Counted from the stretch's first letter, positions 1-9,141 are shown. The stretch is 64,000 nucleotides of DNA from Sporosarcina sp. Te-1 (GCF_017498505.1 NZ_CP071798.1:3521501-3585500), one strand, 5' to 3'. Notes: generated by a model from the sequence alone, not told the origin. Numbers and translations are program-made.

Positions 1-2
1 AT

Positions 3-365
3 GATAATGTGACAGGGAAAATGTGCCCAGACTGCGGCAAACCGTTATTGGAAGTGAACGGCAAACGGGGTAAAATGCTCGTCTGTCAGGATCGGGAATG
101 CGGTCATCGTCGGAATGTATCGACATTGACCAATGCAAGATGCCCGAACTGTAAAAAGAAGCTGGAGCTGCGCGGAGAGGGCGATGGCCGGATCTTTGTC
201 TGCAAATGCGGACACCGGGAGAAACTATCTTCCTTTGAAAAACGACGCAACCAGTCGGGCGGCAAGAAAGCCGATAAGCGGGACGTTCAAAAGTATTTGA
301 AAAAGCAGGAAGAACCGGAAAATACAGCGATGGCAGATGCGCTAAAGAAACTATTTGAAAAGTAA
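3..365 (+). CDS. topB: DNA topoisomerase III, C-terminal end (partial)
   Basis: The reading frame is open from the left edge, so only the last 120 or so residues are present. The fragment is a zinc-ribbon-like tail with CxxC pairs (CPDCGK, CPNCKKK) and a shorter KCGH element, followed by a lysine-rich end that finishes in ADALKKLFEK. This is the characteristic C-terminus of Bacillus TopB, a type IA topoisomerase that relaxes negatively supercoiled DNA and decatenates replication intermediates. The catalytic tyrosine domain lies outside the window. Identification rests on recalled similarity of the tail and is fairly secure. Confidence 0.85.
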   Translation, partial: DNVTGKMCPDCGKPLLEVNGKRGKMLVCQDRECGHRRNVSTLTNARCPNCKKKLELRGEGDGRIFVCKCGHREKLSSFEKRRNQSGGKKADKRDVQKYLKKQEEPENTAMADALKKLFEK

Positions 366-492
366 ATTTTAGCTCTTTTGTCTGATAGTTCGCTAAGCAA
401 ATTATGGATATAATTTCTTTATTACGAAGTGGGAGGGAATTTTCCCCCGCGCTTCAAGTGATCGGTCAGAATGTTGGTAGGAGGTGAAGAAC

Positions 493-1083
493 ATGAATGC
501 CATAATGACTTTCGCGTCTGCAGCGGATCAGATGCAACGGTATGACGCGACACGCAGACGAAGTGCCGAACAGGCCTATGACAGGCAAGCAGCATACAAT
601 GGCCGGCACCAAAGGGCGCTCGCTGATTTGGAAGCTCTGTTGCTTGGAAAAAAAGAGACAGAAGCCCGGCAGGAAGCACAGCGGTTTGTTAAATTGGGTG
701 CGGGGCAGATGAAACAAATCGTCCCGCCACTCGGAAAGACATTGGAGGAAACGATCGATCTATGGCGCGAGGTTCGACGGGAAGCCAACTCGGTCCCCGA
801 ACAGACAACAGCTGATCAACAGCTCGCCGCCACGGCATCCGCAAAAATTCGGGAAACCGAAGCCCGTCTCGCTCTGCAAAAAAAAGCCGAAACCGAATGG
901 ACGGAAGTGACCAAGCAGGAAAGCAACTCGGCAACCATGACTTCGCCTTCTGCCATTCAGCGTCCGTTTAAAGACCCGGTGGAAAGGCAGTTTGCCAAAG
1001 CCATCTCTGCATACTCGATCCAAGTCGAAGCGAAATCGAGAGGCTACGGGCTGGAAGGACCGCAATATTACGTAAGTGCATAA
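493..1083 (+). CDS. Uncharacterised 196-residue alpha-helical protein
   Basis: I do not recognise this protein. ATG 493 is chosen because AGGAGGTG at 479-486 is spaced six bases before it; the GTG inside that Shine-Dalgarno would be too close. The protein is soluble, rich in Ala, Glu, Gln and Arg, and predicted by eye to be mostly helical or coiled coil, with a Ser/Thr-rich linker around residues 140-155 and no signal peptide or membrane segment. It stands alone after topB and is followed at once by a strong terminator and then the first repeat array. The RBS and clean terminator argue that it is expressed; its function is unknown. Confidence 0.7.
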   Translation: MNAIMTFASAADQMQRYDATRRRSAEQAYDRQAAYNGRHQRALADLEALLLGKKETEARQEAQRFVKLGAGQMKQIVPPLGKTLEETIDLWREVRREANSVPEQTTADQQLAATASAKIRETEARLALQKKAETEWTEVTKQESNSATMTSPSAIQRPFKDPVERQFAKAISAYSIQVEAKSRGYGLEGPQYYVSA

Positions 1084-1087
1084 AGTG

Positions 1088-1120
1088 AAAAGGCTGTCCT
1101 CCTTGCGGGACGGCCTTTTT
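1088..1120 (+). terminator. Rho-independent terminator after the 493-1083 gene
   Basis: The stem pairs AAAGGCTGTCC with GGGACGGCCTTT around a short loop and is followed by a run of five T. It starts five bases after the stop codon of the preceding gene. Confidence 0.8.
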
Positions 1121-1164
1121 CGTATATCGTTACTGCAGGCAAAGGTAGATGATGAGGTTAGAAC

Positions 1165-1890
1165 AGAATACGATCGGTCCGAAATGACATATGAGCGGTT
1201 CGGGAGAGGATACGAGCGGTTGCGGCAGGAAACGAGCGGAGCCGGAAAATACGATCGGTCCGAATCGACATATGAGCGTTCGGGAGAGAATACGAGCGGT
1301 CCCGGAAGATACGATCGGTTCGAAATAACATATGAGCGGTTCGGAAAAGAATACGAGAGGTTGCGGCAGGAAACGAGCGGTCCCGGGAAGATATGATCGG
1401 TCTGAATCGACATATGAGCGTTCGGGAGAGAATACGAGCGGTCCGATAAAAGATATGAGAGATTTGAAGCCAGATACAAGCAGTTCCAGCAGGGTGCGAG
1501 CAGTCCAGAAAATTAAGGAACGTTACGAAACGACATATGAGCGGTCCGAGAAATTATACGAGAGGTTTGAAACCAGATACGAGCGGTTGCAACAGGATAT
1601 GATCGGTCCGGGAAAGATACGAGCAGTTCGAGGCGACATACGATCGGTCCGGGATAGAATATGAGCGGTTGCGGCAGGATACGAGCGGTCCCAGGAAATA
1701 TAGGAACGTTTTGAAACATATGAGCGGTCCGAGAAAAGATACGAGAGGTTTGAAACCAGATGCGAGCGGTTGCAACAGGATATGATCGGTCCCGTAAAGA
1801 TACGAGCAGTTCGAGACGACATACGATCGGTTCGGGATAGAATACGAGGGTCCCAGAAAAGATACAAGCAGTTCAAAACAAGAAAACGAG
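1165..1890. repeat. Degenerate tandem array, about 21-bp period (array 1)
   Basis: Roughly thirty-plus copies of a degenerate unit of about 21 bp fill most of the gap between two genes. The core is ATAYGAGCGGT or ATACGATCGGT followed by CCGGGA-, TCGGGA- or TGCGGCAG-like bases. Because the period is a multiple of three, long reading frames appear on both strands (heptads such as YERFGRE), but none has a ribosome binding site and all use the repeat as their only content. Part of the array is itself duplicated at a distance of 183 bp. The core TATGAGCGG also occurs in array 3 (55.4 kb). No transposase, cas gene or unique spacer accompanies it. Confidence 0.85.
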
Positions 1891-2001
1891 CGGCAACACC
1901 AGGAAACAAGCAGGGGAATCCGTTGAATCAAGGTCCTCTTTGCAAGGAACCCTTCACATGTTTTGTTTACTGGAACAAACAACAAAAAAGGATGGTGCCA
2001 A

Positions 2002-2487
2002 GTGGCGAAGAAGAAGACGGTGAAGACAAATGCGGTCAGGTTGTTGGAAAGTGAAGGGATTCCGTTTGAAACAATAGAATATGATGTGGATGACGGTCAG
2101 TTGGATGGGGTGTCGGTTGCAGAGAAGACGGGGCAGCGTGCGGACATGGTGTATAAGACGCTCGTTACGATAGCAGCTCCTCATGAGTTGTTTGTTTGCA
2201 TTATTCCGGTTGCGGAGGAATTGGACTTGAAGAAGGCGGCGAAGGCGGTTGGTGTGAAGAAATTGGATATGCTGCCGCTGAAGGACCTGACGAAAGAAAC
2301 GGGGTATGTCCGTGGTGGCTGTACGGCGATCGGCATGAAGAAACCATTTCCGGTTGTGATTGATCAATCGGCGGAGATGCTTCCGGTATTTGTGGTGAGT
2401 GCAGGAAAGCCCGGTCTGCAAATGAAATTGGCCCCAACGGATTTGGCGCGTTTGGCTGGCGCCTCTTTCGACACCATTGTGAAATAA
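2002..2487 (+). CDS. ybaK: YbaK/EbsC-family Cys-tRNA(Pro) deacylase
   Basis: The 161-residue single-domain protein has the YbaK/ProX editing fold. It shows the diagnostic GYVRGGCTAIGMKKPFPVVID stretch (about residues 104-124), the conserved lysine in VYKTLVT (about residue 50), and a C-terminal PTDLARLAGA segment. Family members hydrolyse cysteine mischarged on tRNA-Pro in the cytosol. The start is GTG 2002, with AAGGATGG at 1988-1995 in front of it. An upstream extension to 1963 would add residues that precede the family N-terminus (AKKKTVKTNAVRLLE). The gene stands alone just after the repeat array. Confidence 0.85.
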   Translation: MAKKKTVKTNAVRLLESEGIPFETIEYDVDDGQLDGVSVAEKTGQRADMVYKTLVTIAAPHELFVCIIPVAEELDLKKAAKAVGVKKLDMLPLKDLTKETGYVRGGCTAIGMKKPFPVVIDQSAEMLPVFVVSAGKPGLQMKLAPTDLARLAGASFDTIVK

Positions 2488-2671
2488 TAATCTGATATTT
2501 CATAAATCTGTTTTACATGTTACGATGAAAGAAGTTACATTACGTGTACGTAAATACTCGTGTTGAATGAATGAATAAAGTATGGATTTTTCTAACGTGT
2601 AAGCTGCCATGATCAGCATGGCGGTAAAGATGGATAAACAAGGGGCCCTCTGAACGGGCTTGGAAAGAAGA

Positions 2672-3316
2672 ATGCGGATGAGAAGGATATTTGTATGGCG
2701 CTGGTTGTTTTTTCTAATCGGCATGATGATCATGTCGCTGGGAATCTCGATGACGATTAAAGGGAATCGGCTTGGCATCGGACCTTGGGATGTGCTGCAT
2801 GTCGGTTTGTACCGTAATTTAGGATTGTCGATCGGTTCCTGGAGCATCATAACAGGTTTTATCATCATTGTCAGTACAGCAATCGTTCTACGGCAATGGC
2901 CGAGGCTCGGAACGTGGTTGAATATGTTTCTAATCGGTCTGTTTATCGACTTGTTTAATTGGCTGCTTCCAGATTTCGCCTCTCTTACTGGACAAGCGGT
3001 CATTTTTTCGATTGGTGTAATTGTAACGGCCTATGGGGTTGGTGTATATGTCTCGCCCAATGTCGGGGCGGGCCCTCGGGACAGCTTAATGTTGATCCTA
3101 GTGGATAAACTGGGGGTCAGTGTGAAAGTCGTCCGGACCAGTATTGAGGTCATCGTCGCCATCATCGGTTGGGTACTTGGCGGACCGGTCGGCGTCGGAA
3201 CCGTTCTGATTGCCCTGTTGATCGGTCAAATTGTTCACTATGCTTTGCCGCAATGCCGGAAACTATTAGTAAAGATTGCCGGTGAAGAGGATGAGGACGT
3301 TTTATTCAGAAGGTAA
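2672..3316 (+). CDS. YczE/YyaS/YitT-family integral membrane protein
   Basis: The protein of about 214 residues has five or so hydrophobic segments. Landmarks are LGIGPWDVLHVGL near residue 38 and VGAGPRDSLMLIL near residue 130, the paired glycine-aromatic/aspartate loops typical of the YczE-like family. B. subtilis YczE is a membrane protein linked genetically to non-ribosomal peptide and polyketide production, but no general biochemical function is established. The start is uncertain: GGAAAG at 2662-2667 serves either ATG 2672 or ATG 2678, and a TTG at 2660 lacks an RBS. A GC-rich hairpin with a poor T-tract follows at about 3332-3354. Confidence 0.75.
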   Translation: MRMRRIFVWRWLFFLIGMMIMSLGISMTIKGNRLGIGPWDVLHVGLYRNLGLSIGSWSIITGFIIIVSTAIVLRQWPRLGTWLNMFLIGLFIDLFNWLLPDFASLTGQAVIFSIGVIVTAYGVGVYVSPNVGAGPRDSLMLILVDKLGVSVKVVRTSIEVIVAIIGWVLGGPVGVGTVLIALLIGQIVHYALPQCRKLLVKIAGEEDEDVLFRR

Positions 3317-3458
3317 CATACATAATGGCTGAGGCGCTCTGGGAAAGGGCGCCTTTCCTGTTGCCGAATTCTCCTCCCAATAAATTTGGTACAAGCCGTG
3401 CATTTTTTCAATCTTTGGGCATAAGGTAGATTTAGGTAATGTAGATCGATGGGAAAGG

Positions 3459-4541
3459 ATGGTTACGATATACGGGACAATTACGGAATATATGGGGACG
3501 GCCTACACGGGCCATGGTATTTCACATAAGTATGACAAATTGATAGAGACGGCTGAACAAGTGATTTTTTTAAAAGGTGCGCCGACGAATGCATTATCCC
3601 CTCTGTTGCAAGATATCGCCTCTCATTTTATCAAGCGAGGGTTGTATGTCGATCGTTTTATGAATCCAATCCAACCTGATAAGACGGATGCCGTGTTTAT
3701 CAGGGGAGAGAACTTGCTCATTTTGCAAGCCTCCCATCCGGTTGCGGTGGAACCGATCGAACTTGGCGGGCGGCACAAAGTTGTCAGTTTTTACGATGTG
3801 TATGATGAAAGGAAATTGAAGGAGCTCAACAAAATAGTCATTGAATCAAAGGCGGAAGCGGAGGATGCTCTGCACAAAACATTATCTTCGCTATCGGATG
3901 CCAAACAGATTCATGATGATTGGGAAGCGGTCAACATTGTGCGCATGATGTGGGAAGAACATGAACAAGTGATTGAATCGCTGAAACAGGAATTATTCGG
4001 TACGATGAAACTGCATAAGGAATCAGCAGTTGCCCATCGAATCATCGGATCGCTGGCAGCAGGAGGGGCAAAGGATTTCATCCCTTCCATTACGTATCGT
4101 ACCCAGCGGAGAATCTTGATCAAAGGGCTCTCCGGATCTGGAAAATCAACGTTAATGAAAGCGCTGGGCAAAGAAGCGGAACGGCGGGGCATCGACGTGT
4201 TATACGGTTGGTGTGGTTTAGATCCTGCGAGCGTAGATTTGGTGTTATTTCCGGAATTGTCCGTTTGTCTATTTGATGCGACCAAACCGCATGAATATGA
4301 GCCCGAGTTAAAAGGGGATGAGATATTGGATCTCCTTTCCTTGTGTACGGAAGATCCCGAGGCGGAAGAGAAAATAGCGCCGATCGAAGAAGCGTACAAA
4401 GAAAAAATATTAGATGCCTCCGGATATATGCATGCCTATGCAAATGCCATGCGAGAGGTGAAGGGGTCTCTGGATTCGGCCATCAATCAGAAAGTCTTCA
4501 CCGAACGGGCAACTGCTGTCTGGGAACTCCTGCCTTCCTAA
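3459..4541 (+). CDS. Two-half P-loop ATPase (PRK06851-like), first P-loop degenerate
   Basis: The 360-residue protein is built from two similar halves. The second half has an intact Walker A (GLSGSGKST, about residues 223-231). In the first half the matching position reads LKGAPTNALSPLLQ, so the glycine-lysine core is missing. It resembles a conserved Bacillales family of unknown function in which both halves normally carry a P-loop. The start is given as ATG 3459, but GGGAAAGG directly abuts it, so a start at ATG 3492 (MGTAYTGHG) is possible and matches the usual N-terminus better. It lies upstream of kbl without a clear terminator, and no partner is evident. Confidence 0.6.
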   Translation: MVTIYGTITEYMGTAYTGHGISHKYDKLIETAEQVIFLKGAPTNALSPLLQDIASHFIKRGLYVDRFMNPIQPDKTDAVFIRGENLLILQASHPVAVEPIELGGRHKVVSFYDVYDERKLKELNKIVIESKAEAEDALHKTLSSLSDAKQIHDDWEAVNIVRMMWEEHEQVIESLKQELFGTMKLHKESAVAHRIIGSLAAGGAKDFIPSITYRTQRRILIKGLSGSGKSTLMKALGKEAERRGIDVLYGWCGLDPASVDLVLFPELSVCLFDATKPHEYEPELKGDEILDLLSLCTEDPEAEEKIAPIEEAYKEKILDASGYMHAYANAMREVKGSLDSAINQKVFTERATAVWELLPS

Positions 4542-4613
4542 GATATAACTTTCGGCGAAACGCCCGCAACTATGCTAAAATGGGGGCACCACTCGTTTGA
4601 AAGGAAGATCATA

Positions 4614-5804
4614 TTGTCTAAAGCACTGCATTCATTTTTAGAAGAAAACTTGAAAGAATTACGCGATCAAGGCCTATATAACGAAATTGATCCGGTGGAA
4701 GGTCCAAACGGCCCTGTCATAACAATTAATGGAAAACAACGAATTAACTTATCATCCAATAACTACCTCGGACTTGCGACGAACGAGGATTTAAAAAAAC
4801 TCGCCATTGCGGCAACTGAAAAATACGGCGTCGGAGCCGGGGCTGTCCGGACGATCAACGGAACGCTCGATATCCATGTGGCGCTTGAAAAGAAACTGGC
4901 AGAGTTCAAAGGAACGGAAGCGGCGATTTCCTACCAATCCGGTTTCAACTGCAATATGGCGGCTATTTCCGCAGTTATGAATAAAAACGATGCCATCCTA
5001 TCTGATGAATTAAACCATGCTTCTATCATCGACGGATGCCGCTTGTCCGGCGCGAAGATTATCCGTGTGAAGCACCAAGATATGGATGACTTGCGGGCAA
5101 AAGCGAAAGAAGCGACTGAATCGGGGCAATACGGCAAAGTGATGTACATTACGGATGGGGTGTTCTCGATGGATGGGGATATCGCCAACTTGCCTGAAGC
5201 TGTTAAAATTGCGAAGGAATTTGACTTGATCACATATGTCGATGATGCACATGGGTCAGGTGTGACTGGAAAAGGGAAAGGAACAGTGAAGCACTTCGGT
5301 TTGGAAAAAGAAATTGACTTCCAAATCGGAACGCTTTCCAAAGCAATCGGCGTCGTCGGCGGTTATGTGGCCGGCACGCAGCAATTGATTGACTGGTTGA
5401 AAGTCCGTTCTCGTCCGTTCCTGTTCTCCACGGCGCTTCCTGCTGGAGATGTAGCGGCTATCATGGGTGCGCTTGATAAAATCATGGAATCCACTGAACT
5501 TCATGATAAGCTATGGGATAATGGCAACTATTTAAAAGCCGGATTAAAGAAACTAGGTTTTGACATCGGTGCATCCGAAACGCCAATCACTCCGTGCATT
5601 ATCGGGGAAGAGAAATTGACGCAGCAATTTTCAAAACGATTGATTGAAGAAGGGGTATATGCAAAATCTATCGTATTCCCGACTGTACCAAAAGGCACAG
5701 GACGTGTACGCAACATGCCAACAGCGGCGCATACAAAGGAAATGCTCGATGAAGCCTTGGCGATTTACGAGAAAGTTGGTAAAGAACTAGGTGTGATTCA
5801 ATAA
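4614..5804 (+). CDS. kbl: Glycine C-acetyltransferase (2-amino-3-ketobutyrate CoA ligase)
   Basis: This PLP enzyme of 396 residues cleaves 2-amino-3-ketobutyrate with CoA to glycine and acetyl-CoA, the second step of threonine breakdown. It has the alpha-oxoamine synthase signature: NNYLGLA near the N-terminus, the [11 protein letters not shown]-contact motif, and the Schiff-base lysine in [15 protein letters not shown]. The start is TTG 4614, preceded by AGGAAG at 4602-4607 and giving the family N-terminus [12 protein letters not shown]. The product of the SDR-type threonine dehydrogenase at 7312 is its substrate, although the two genes are separated here by 1.5 kb and two unrelated genes. 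Confidence 0.95.
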   Translation: MSKALHSFLEENLKELRDQGLYNEIDPVEGPNGPVITINGKQRINLSSNNYLGLATNEDLKKLAIAATEKYGVGAGAVRTINGTLDIHVALEKKLAEFKGTEAAISYQSGFNCNMAAISAVMNKNDAILSDELNHASIIDGCRLSGAKIIRVKHQDMDDLRAKAKEATESGQYGKVMYITDGVFSMDGDIANLPEAVKIAKEFDLITYVDDAHGSGVTGKGKGTVKHFGLEKEIDFQIGTLSKAIGVVGGYVAGTQQLIDWLKVRSRPFLFSTALPAGDVAAIMGALDKIMESTELHDKLWDNGNYLKAGLKKLGFDIGASETPITPCIIGEEKLTQQFSKRLIEEGVYAKSIVFPTVPKGTGRVRNMPTAAHTKEMLDEALAIYEKVGKELGVIQ

Positions 5805-5809
5805 TAATA

Positions 5810-5848
5810 AACCCGGATTGGCTGTGAAGCCTTTCCGGGTTTTATTAT
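5810..5848 (+). terminator. Terminator after kbl
   Basis: The stem pairs AACCCGGA with TCCGGGTT around a 16-base loop and ends in a T-rich tract, four bases after the kbl stop codon. Confidence 0.85.
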
Positions 5849-6018
5849 ATAGAAAGGAAAAAGTTCCAGGAATAACTAAATAAAATAGGCAGGTAGTTGG
5901 GGCTTGTAACATGCTTGAAACATAGCGTGAATAGTTACTCCTAAAAAGTTATAGATTAGATGCATATTTAAAAAGAAAGTGGGTAATAACTTAGTATAAA
6001 TGCCGAGAGGTGAATTCT

Positions 6019-6303
6019 TTGAGATATAATGAACACGTACAACTGCTGCAAGGGAATGGCAAGAAGGGCACTTCCATTGTCAGATTCAGATATGACAAAA
6101 TAAAAAAAGCGATGTTACATATAGCCGGTGAGAAGGACTGGATTTCATTCGATGAACTATCGAAACAGACATTAAGACGTTTGACGCCGTTTGACGGGAA
6201 CAATCAATGGTACATGGAAGCGCTCGTGACGGATCTAGAGGCACGCGGGTTGTTTGAATGCTCGCAAATCGATGGTGACCTCTACATTCGAAAATTGGGC
6301 TAA
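6019..6303 (+). CDS. Small conserved-looking protein of unknown function
   Basis: This is a 94-residue basic, soluble protein that I cannot assign to a family. TTG 6019 is preferred because GAGAGGTG (6005-6012) sits six bases before it; GTG 6010 overlaps that Shine-Dalgarno. The C-terminal two thirds (DELSKQTLRRLTP ... ALVTDLEARGLFE ... DGDLYIRKLG) reads like a small winged-helix domain, which is an impression from the residue pattern only. It has its own terminator three bases after the stop, so it is probably transcribed alone. Confidence 0.6.
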   Translation: MRYNEHVQLLQGNGKKGTSIVRFRYDKIKKAMLHIAGEKDWISFDELSKQTLRRLTPFDGNNQWYMEALVTDLEARGLFECSQIDGDLYIRKLG

Positions 6304-6306
6304 ATG

Positions 6307-6333
6307 AAAACCCGCCAGATTTGGCGGGTTTTT
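6307..6333 (+). terminator. Terminator after the 6019-6303 gene
   Basis: A near-perfect hairpin pairs AACCCGCCA with TGGCGGGTT over a short loop and ends in five T. Confidence 0.9.
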
Positions 6334-6477
6334 CGCATGGTTCCTTCGTCAGTATCTATATTCCCCTAAATCTTCAACGTCAAGTCTATAATGACGTTGT
6401 TAGTCCGGCCTCAAGTCAACAATGAGCCCCTCGCAGGCCATCATTCAAGTAAACAGTTCATACCATCCAACCGAAGA

Positions 6478-7105
6478 TTACACGGTCCCTTCTTCCAAAC
6501 GTTTCATTGTATGGAATATGACGTACCGTTGCATACCAACAGCATGTCGCACAGCTTGGTCGGCTTCTTGCCGGAACAGCTCCGTGTCCTTTCGTTTCCA
6601 TGCAATTGCCGCTTGCAAGGAGTGGTATGTCCAAGGCGTCCGGATTCCTTTGGCCAGCTCTTCAGCTGCCGGTAACTCCTTTTTCAGAACGGCGGCCAAT
6701 CCACTGTAATAGTTCGTAAAATCGGGAGACGACATGGCTTGGGCAATTTCCCTCAATTTTTTCGTATCCTTTTGATAAAAAGCTAAGTTGGCTTTATAAA
6801 TTTCCTGTACTTCAGCTTGTGGATAAGAGGCGATGATTCGTTTCAAGGATTGAATCACGTCTTCTTTGCTGCCATGTGCCAGTGCATACGCATATCCAAA
6901 TAACGGCTTACTGTGATTATGGACAATGAACCGATCGATCATCCGGATGCTTTTAGAACGATATGTAATGAAAATGGGATAGCCTAATGAAATACCGAAT
7001 GTGGCTAAGAATGAGAATAAATACGAGCAAAAGAGGTAACTGCAATTTTAAAAGAATGAAAAAGGCAATCATCAAGCCGATAAAAAGTAACAATTTCCCC
7101 TTCAT
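6478..7105 (-). pseudogene. Frameshifted gene: N-terminal membrane segments plus helical-repeat domain
   Basis: The reverse strand starts at ATG 7105 after GAGGTG and encodes a hydrophobic N-terminus (KGKLLLFIGLMIAFFILLK...) that stops at 6953. The remaining frame, open to 6478, has no start with an RBS before ATG 6942. Its upstream extension reads ATFGISLGYPIFITYRSK, which continues the hydrophobic segment naturally. Removing one base in CTTAGCC (about 7006-7008) joins the two into one protein of about 208 residues: two membrane helices followed by a TPR-like helical domain. I do not recognise the family. It is either a real frameshift that disables the gene or a sequencing error. Confidence 0.6.
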
Positions 7106-7311
7106 GGGTGCACCTCAATTTTTCCTCTAGTATAACAGATAACGGGGGAGGAAGGGAGGAACGGACATATATTGGAAACTACAATTGCTGGTTGTATTTA
7201 CCGGATGTACATAATATAATCGAATAAGATTGGAATAATCACTTTTCGATTTATTCTAAAATAATTTGTCCTTTCCAAAAATACATATGTCGACTAGGAG
7301 GAATAGGCGGT

Positions 7312-8259
7312 ATGAAAAAAATTATTGTGACGGGAGCACTAGGTCAAATCGGTTCCGAGCTGATCGAAAAGCTTCGTTCAGAATATGGCGCTGAAAATGT
7401 TCTGGCAACCGATATACGCAAACCGGATGGTGCGACGTCAGGTCCTTTTGAATTGTTGGATGTGACGGATGGTAAGCAAATGTTGGAGCTTGCAAAAAAA
7501 TTTGGGGCTGACACGATTATGCATATGGCGGCATTATTATCTGCGAAAGCAGAGGAGAATCCGTTATTCGCCTGGAATCTGAATATGGGTGGATTGATGA
7601 ACGCGTTAGAAGTGGCGCGAGAAATGGATATGCAATTCTTCACTCCAAGTTCCATCGGCGCCTTCGGTCCGTCCACACCGAAACAAAATACACCGCAGGA
7701 TACACTGCAACGTCCTACGACAATGTATGGTGTCAACAAAGTGGCAGGCGAATTGCTCTGTGATTATTATTACCATAAATTCGGAATCGACACGCGCGGC
7801 GTTCGCTTCCCGGGTCTTATCTCCTACGTGGCACAGCCAGGAGGCGGTACGACCGATTATGCCGTTGATATTTATTACAAAGCAATCGAGGAAGGAAAGT
7901 ATACTTCTTTCATTGCAGAGGGTACTTATATGGATATGATGTACATGCCAGATGCATTGCAGGCGATAGTCGATTTAATGGAAGCTGATCCATCGAAATT
8001 GGTCCACCGTAATGCCTTTAATGTAACAGCAATGAGCTTCGAGCCATCTCAAATAGCAGCATCCATTCAAAAATGTATACCGGATTTCCAAATGGCCTAT
8101 GAGGTGGATCCGGTACGCCAAGCAATTGCAAACAGCTGGCCGGACAATATCGATCCGTCTGCAGCAATCGAAGAGTGGGGTTTTAAAGCAAATTACGATC
8201 TAGATGCCATGACAGAAGACATGCTGGCCAAGTTGAAAAAGAAATTAAAAGCGTCCTAA
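7312..8259 (+). CDS. tdh: L-threonine 3-dehydrogenase, SDR/epimerase type
   Basis: The 315-residue NAD-dependent enzyme of the extended short-chain dehydrogenase family begins with the Rossmann motif [12 protein letters not shown]. It has the catalytic Ser region [12 protein letters not shown] and the YGVNK (YxxxK) motif. The stretches [23 protein letters not shown] and [11 protein letters not shown] mark the branch that oxidises threonine to 2-amino-3-ketobutyrate, as distinct from the zinc MDR-type Tdh of B. subtilis. Its partner Kbl is encoded at 4614. GGAGG lies before ATG 7312, and a bidirectional terminator separates it from the convergent iclR-type gene. Confidence 0.88.
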   Translation: MKKIIVTGALGQIGSELIEKLRSEYGAENVLATDIRKPDGATSGPFELLDVTDGKQMLELAKKFGADTIMHMAALLSAKAEENPLFAWNLNMGGLMNALEVAREMDMQFFTPSSIGAFGPSTPKQNTPQDTLQRPTTMYGVNKVAGELLCDYYYHKFGIDTRGVRFPGLISYVAQPGGGTTDYAVDIYYKAIEEGKYTSFIAEGTYMDMMYMPDALQAIVDLMEADPSKLVHRNAFNVTAMSFEPSQIAASIQKCIPDFQMAYEVDPVRQAIANSWPDNIDPSAAIEEWGFKANYDLDAMTEDMLAKLKKKLKAS

Positions 8260-8263
8260 TAGG

Positions 8264-8297
8264 AAAAACCGCGAATCGTATATTCGCGGTTTTTTTA
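8264..8297. terminator. Terminator between convergent tdh and IclR-type gene
   Basis: AAAAACCGCGAAT pairs with ATTCGCGGTTTTT around a tiny loop. The flanking A and T runs let it act in both directions. Confidence 0.9.
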
Positions 8298-8311
8298 TAT
8301 GATTAAATAAC

Positions 8312-9061
8312 TTACCTCCGATCGTTTGGACGATAGCCTAGCTTGGTGGAAACGCGGTGTCCGGTTTCAAGGATTTGCAAAATTAGGAACTCCAGCCGAC
8401 TCTCTGTAAGATTGAATGTCAGAGTTCCAACACTGATTGCCCCGATGACCTCTCCAAATCCATTCAGAACGGCTACTGCCACCGACGAGGTGCCTTCTGT
8501 TCTTTCTCCGTGACTTACTGCATAACCTTGCTGCCCGATTTTAACAAGTTCCGCCTCTAAGGGCGCCATCCCATTTAACGAGACCAGGCCATGTAAGATC
8601 TCTGCACGACGGTCGATGGGCATGGCCGCTAGCATCGCTTTGTTGGCAGCTCCGATATGCATTGGAATTCGACTGCCCAGTTGGTCATAGATCCGTATCG
8701 GATTGTTTTCGCTGTCAATGCGTTCGATGATGATGGCTTCCTCTCCCGATGGCTTGCTTAAGTAGACGCTTTCGTCCACTTCTTTAGCCAGACGGTCTAA
8801 TTCGGGACGAATTTTATTTACATAATCCATTGTGTCATAGACTTGCAGACCGTACTCTAACCAGATTGTACCGAGCCTGTAATATTTCGTTTGCGCATCC
8901 TGTTCAACCATACCTTGTTTGATCATTGCTTGTAGAATCCGGTGGAGTGTACTAAGTGGCAATTGACATTCCTGTGCCAGCTCGGATATCGGCAATCCGA
9001 CCTCTGTTGGTTGTGATGCTAAAATTTTGGCAATGGACATTGCCCGATCGATAGATTGCAT
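8312..9061 (-). CDS. IclR-family transcriptional regulator of the arginine/methylarginine operon
   Basis: The 249-residue protein has an N-terminal winged helix (about residues 5-65, ISELAQECQLPLSTLHRILQ) and a C-terminal IclR effector domain (about 75-245, with HIGAANKAMLA and GTSSVAVAVLNGFGEVIGAISV). The start is ATG 9061 behind AGGCGGTG; a longer frame to 9193 lacks an RBS and adds atypical sequence. It is divergent from the six-gene operon starting at 9233. A palindrome closely matching the E. coli IclR core lies between that operon's promoter and its first gene, so it is inferred to regulate that operon. The effector is unknown. Confidence 0.9.
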   Translation of the reverse strand: MQSIDRAMSIAKILASQPTEVGLPISELAQECQLPLSTLHRILQAMIKQGMVEQDAQTKYYRLGTIWLEYGLQVYDTMDYVNKIRPELDRLAKEVDESVYLSKPSGEEAIIIERIDSENNPIRIYDQLGSRIPMHIGAANKAMLAAMPIDRRAEILHGLVSLNGMAPLEAELVKIGQQGYAVSHGERTEGTSSVAVAVLNGFGEVIGAISVGTLTFNLTESRLEFLILQILETGHRVSTKLGYRPNDRR

Positions 9062-9141
9062 AAAAAAGCACCGCCTAAGTAAATAGTCAGATAAGATGAA
9101 TGAGTTCGAAGTGAAAATGTAATTATTTTTTTCTAAACACA

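Noticed and set aside
1165..1890. CRISPR array
   Set aside because: Units are degenerate and contiguous, with no constant repeat separated by unique spacers and no cas genes. The same applies to 51190-51641 and 55436-55575.
760..1985. Long overlapping reading frames on both strands across array 1 (for example - strand 760-1479 and 1554-1985, + strand 1332-1664)
   Set aside because: They consist only of the 21-bp repeat read as heptads, lack ribosome binding sites, and arise because the period is a multiple of three.
3332..3358. Terminator after the YczE-like gene
   Set aside because: The AGGCGC/GCGCCT hairpin lacks a proper T-run, so I did not list it as a feature.
6391..6709. Two + strand reading frames opposite the frameshifted gene
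   Set aside because: They are antisense to a better-supported - strand frame, without RBS or recognisable protein character.
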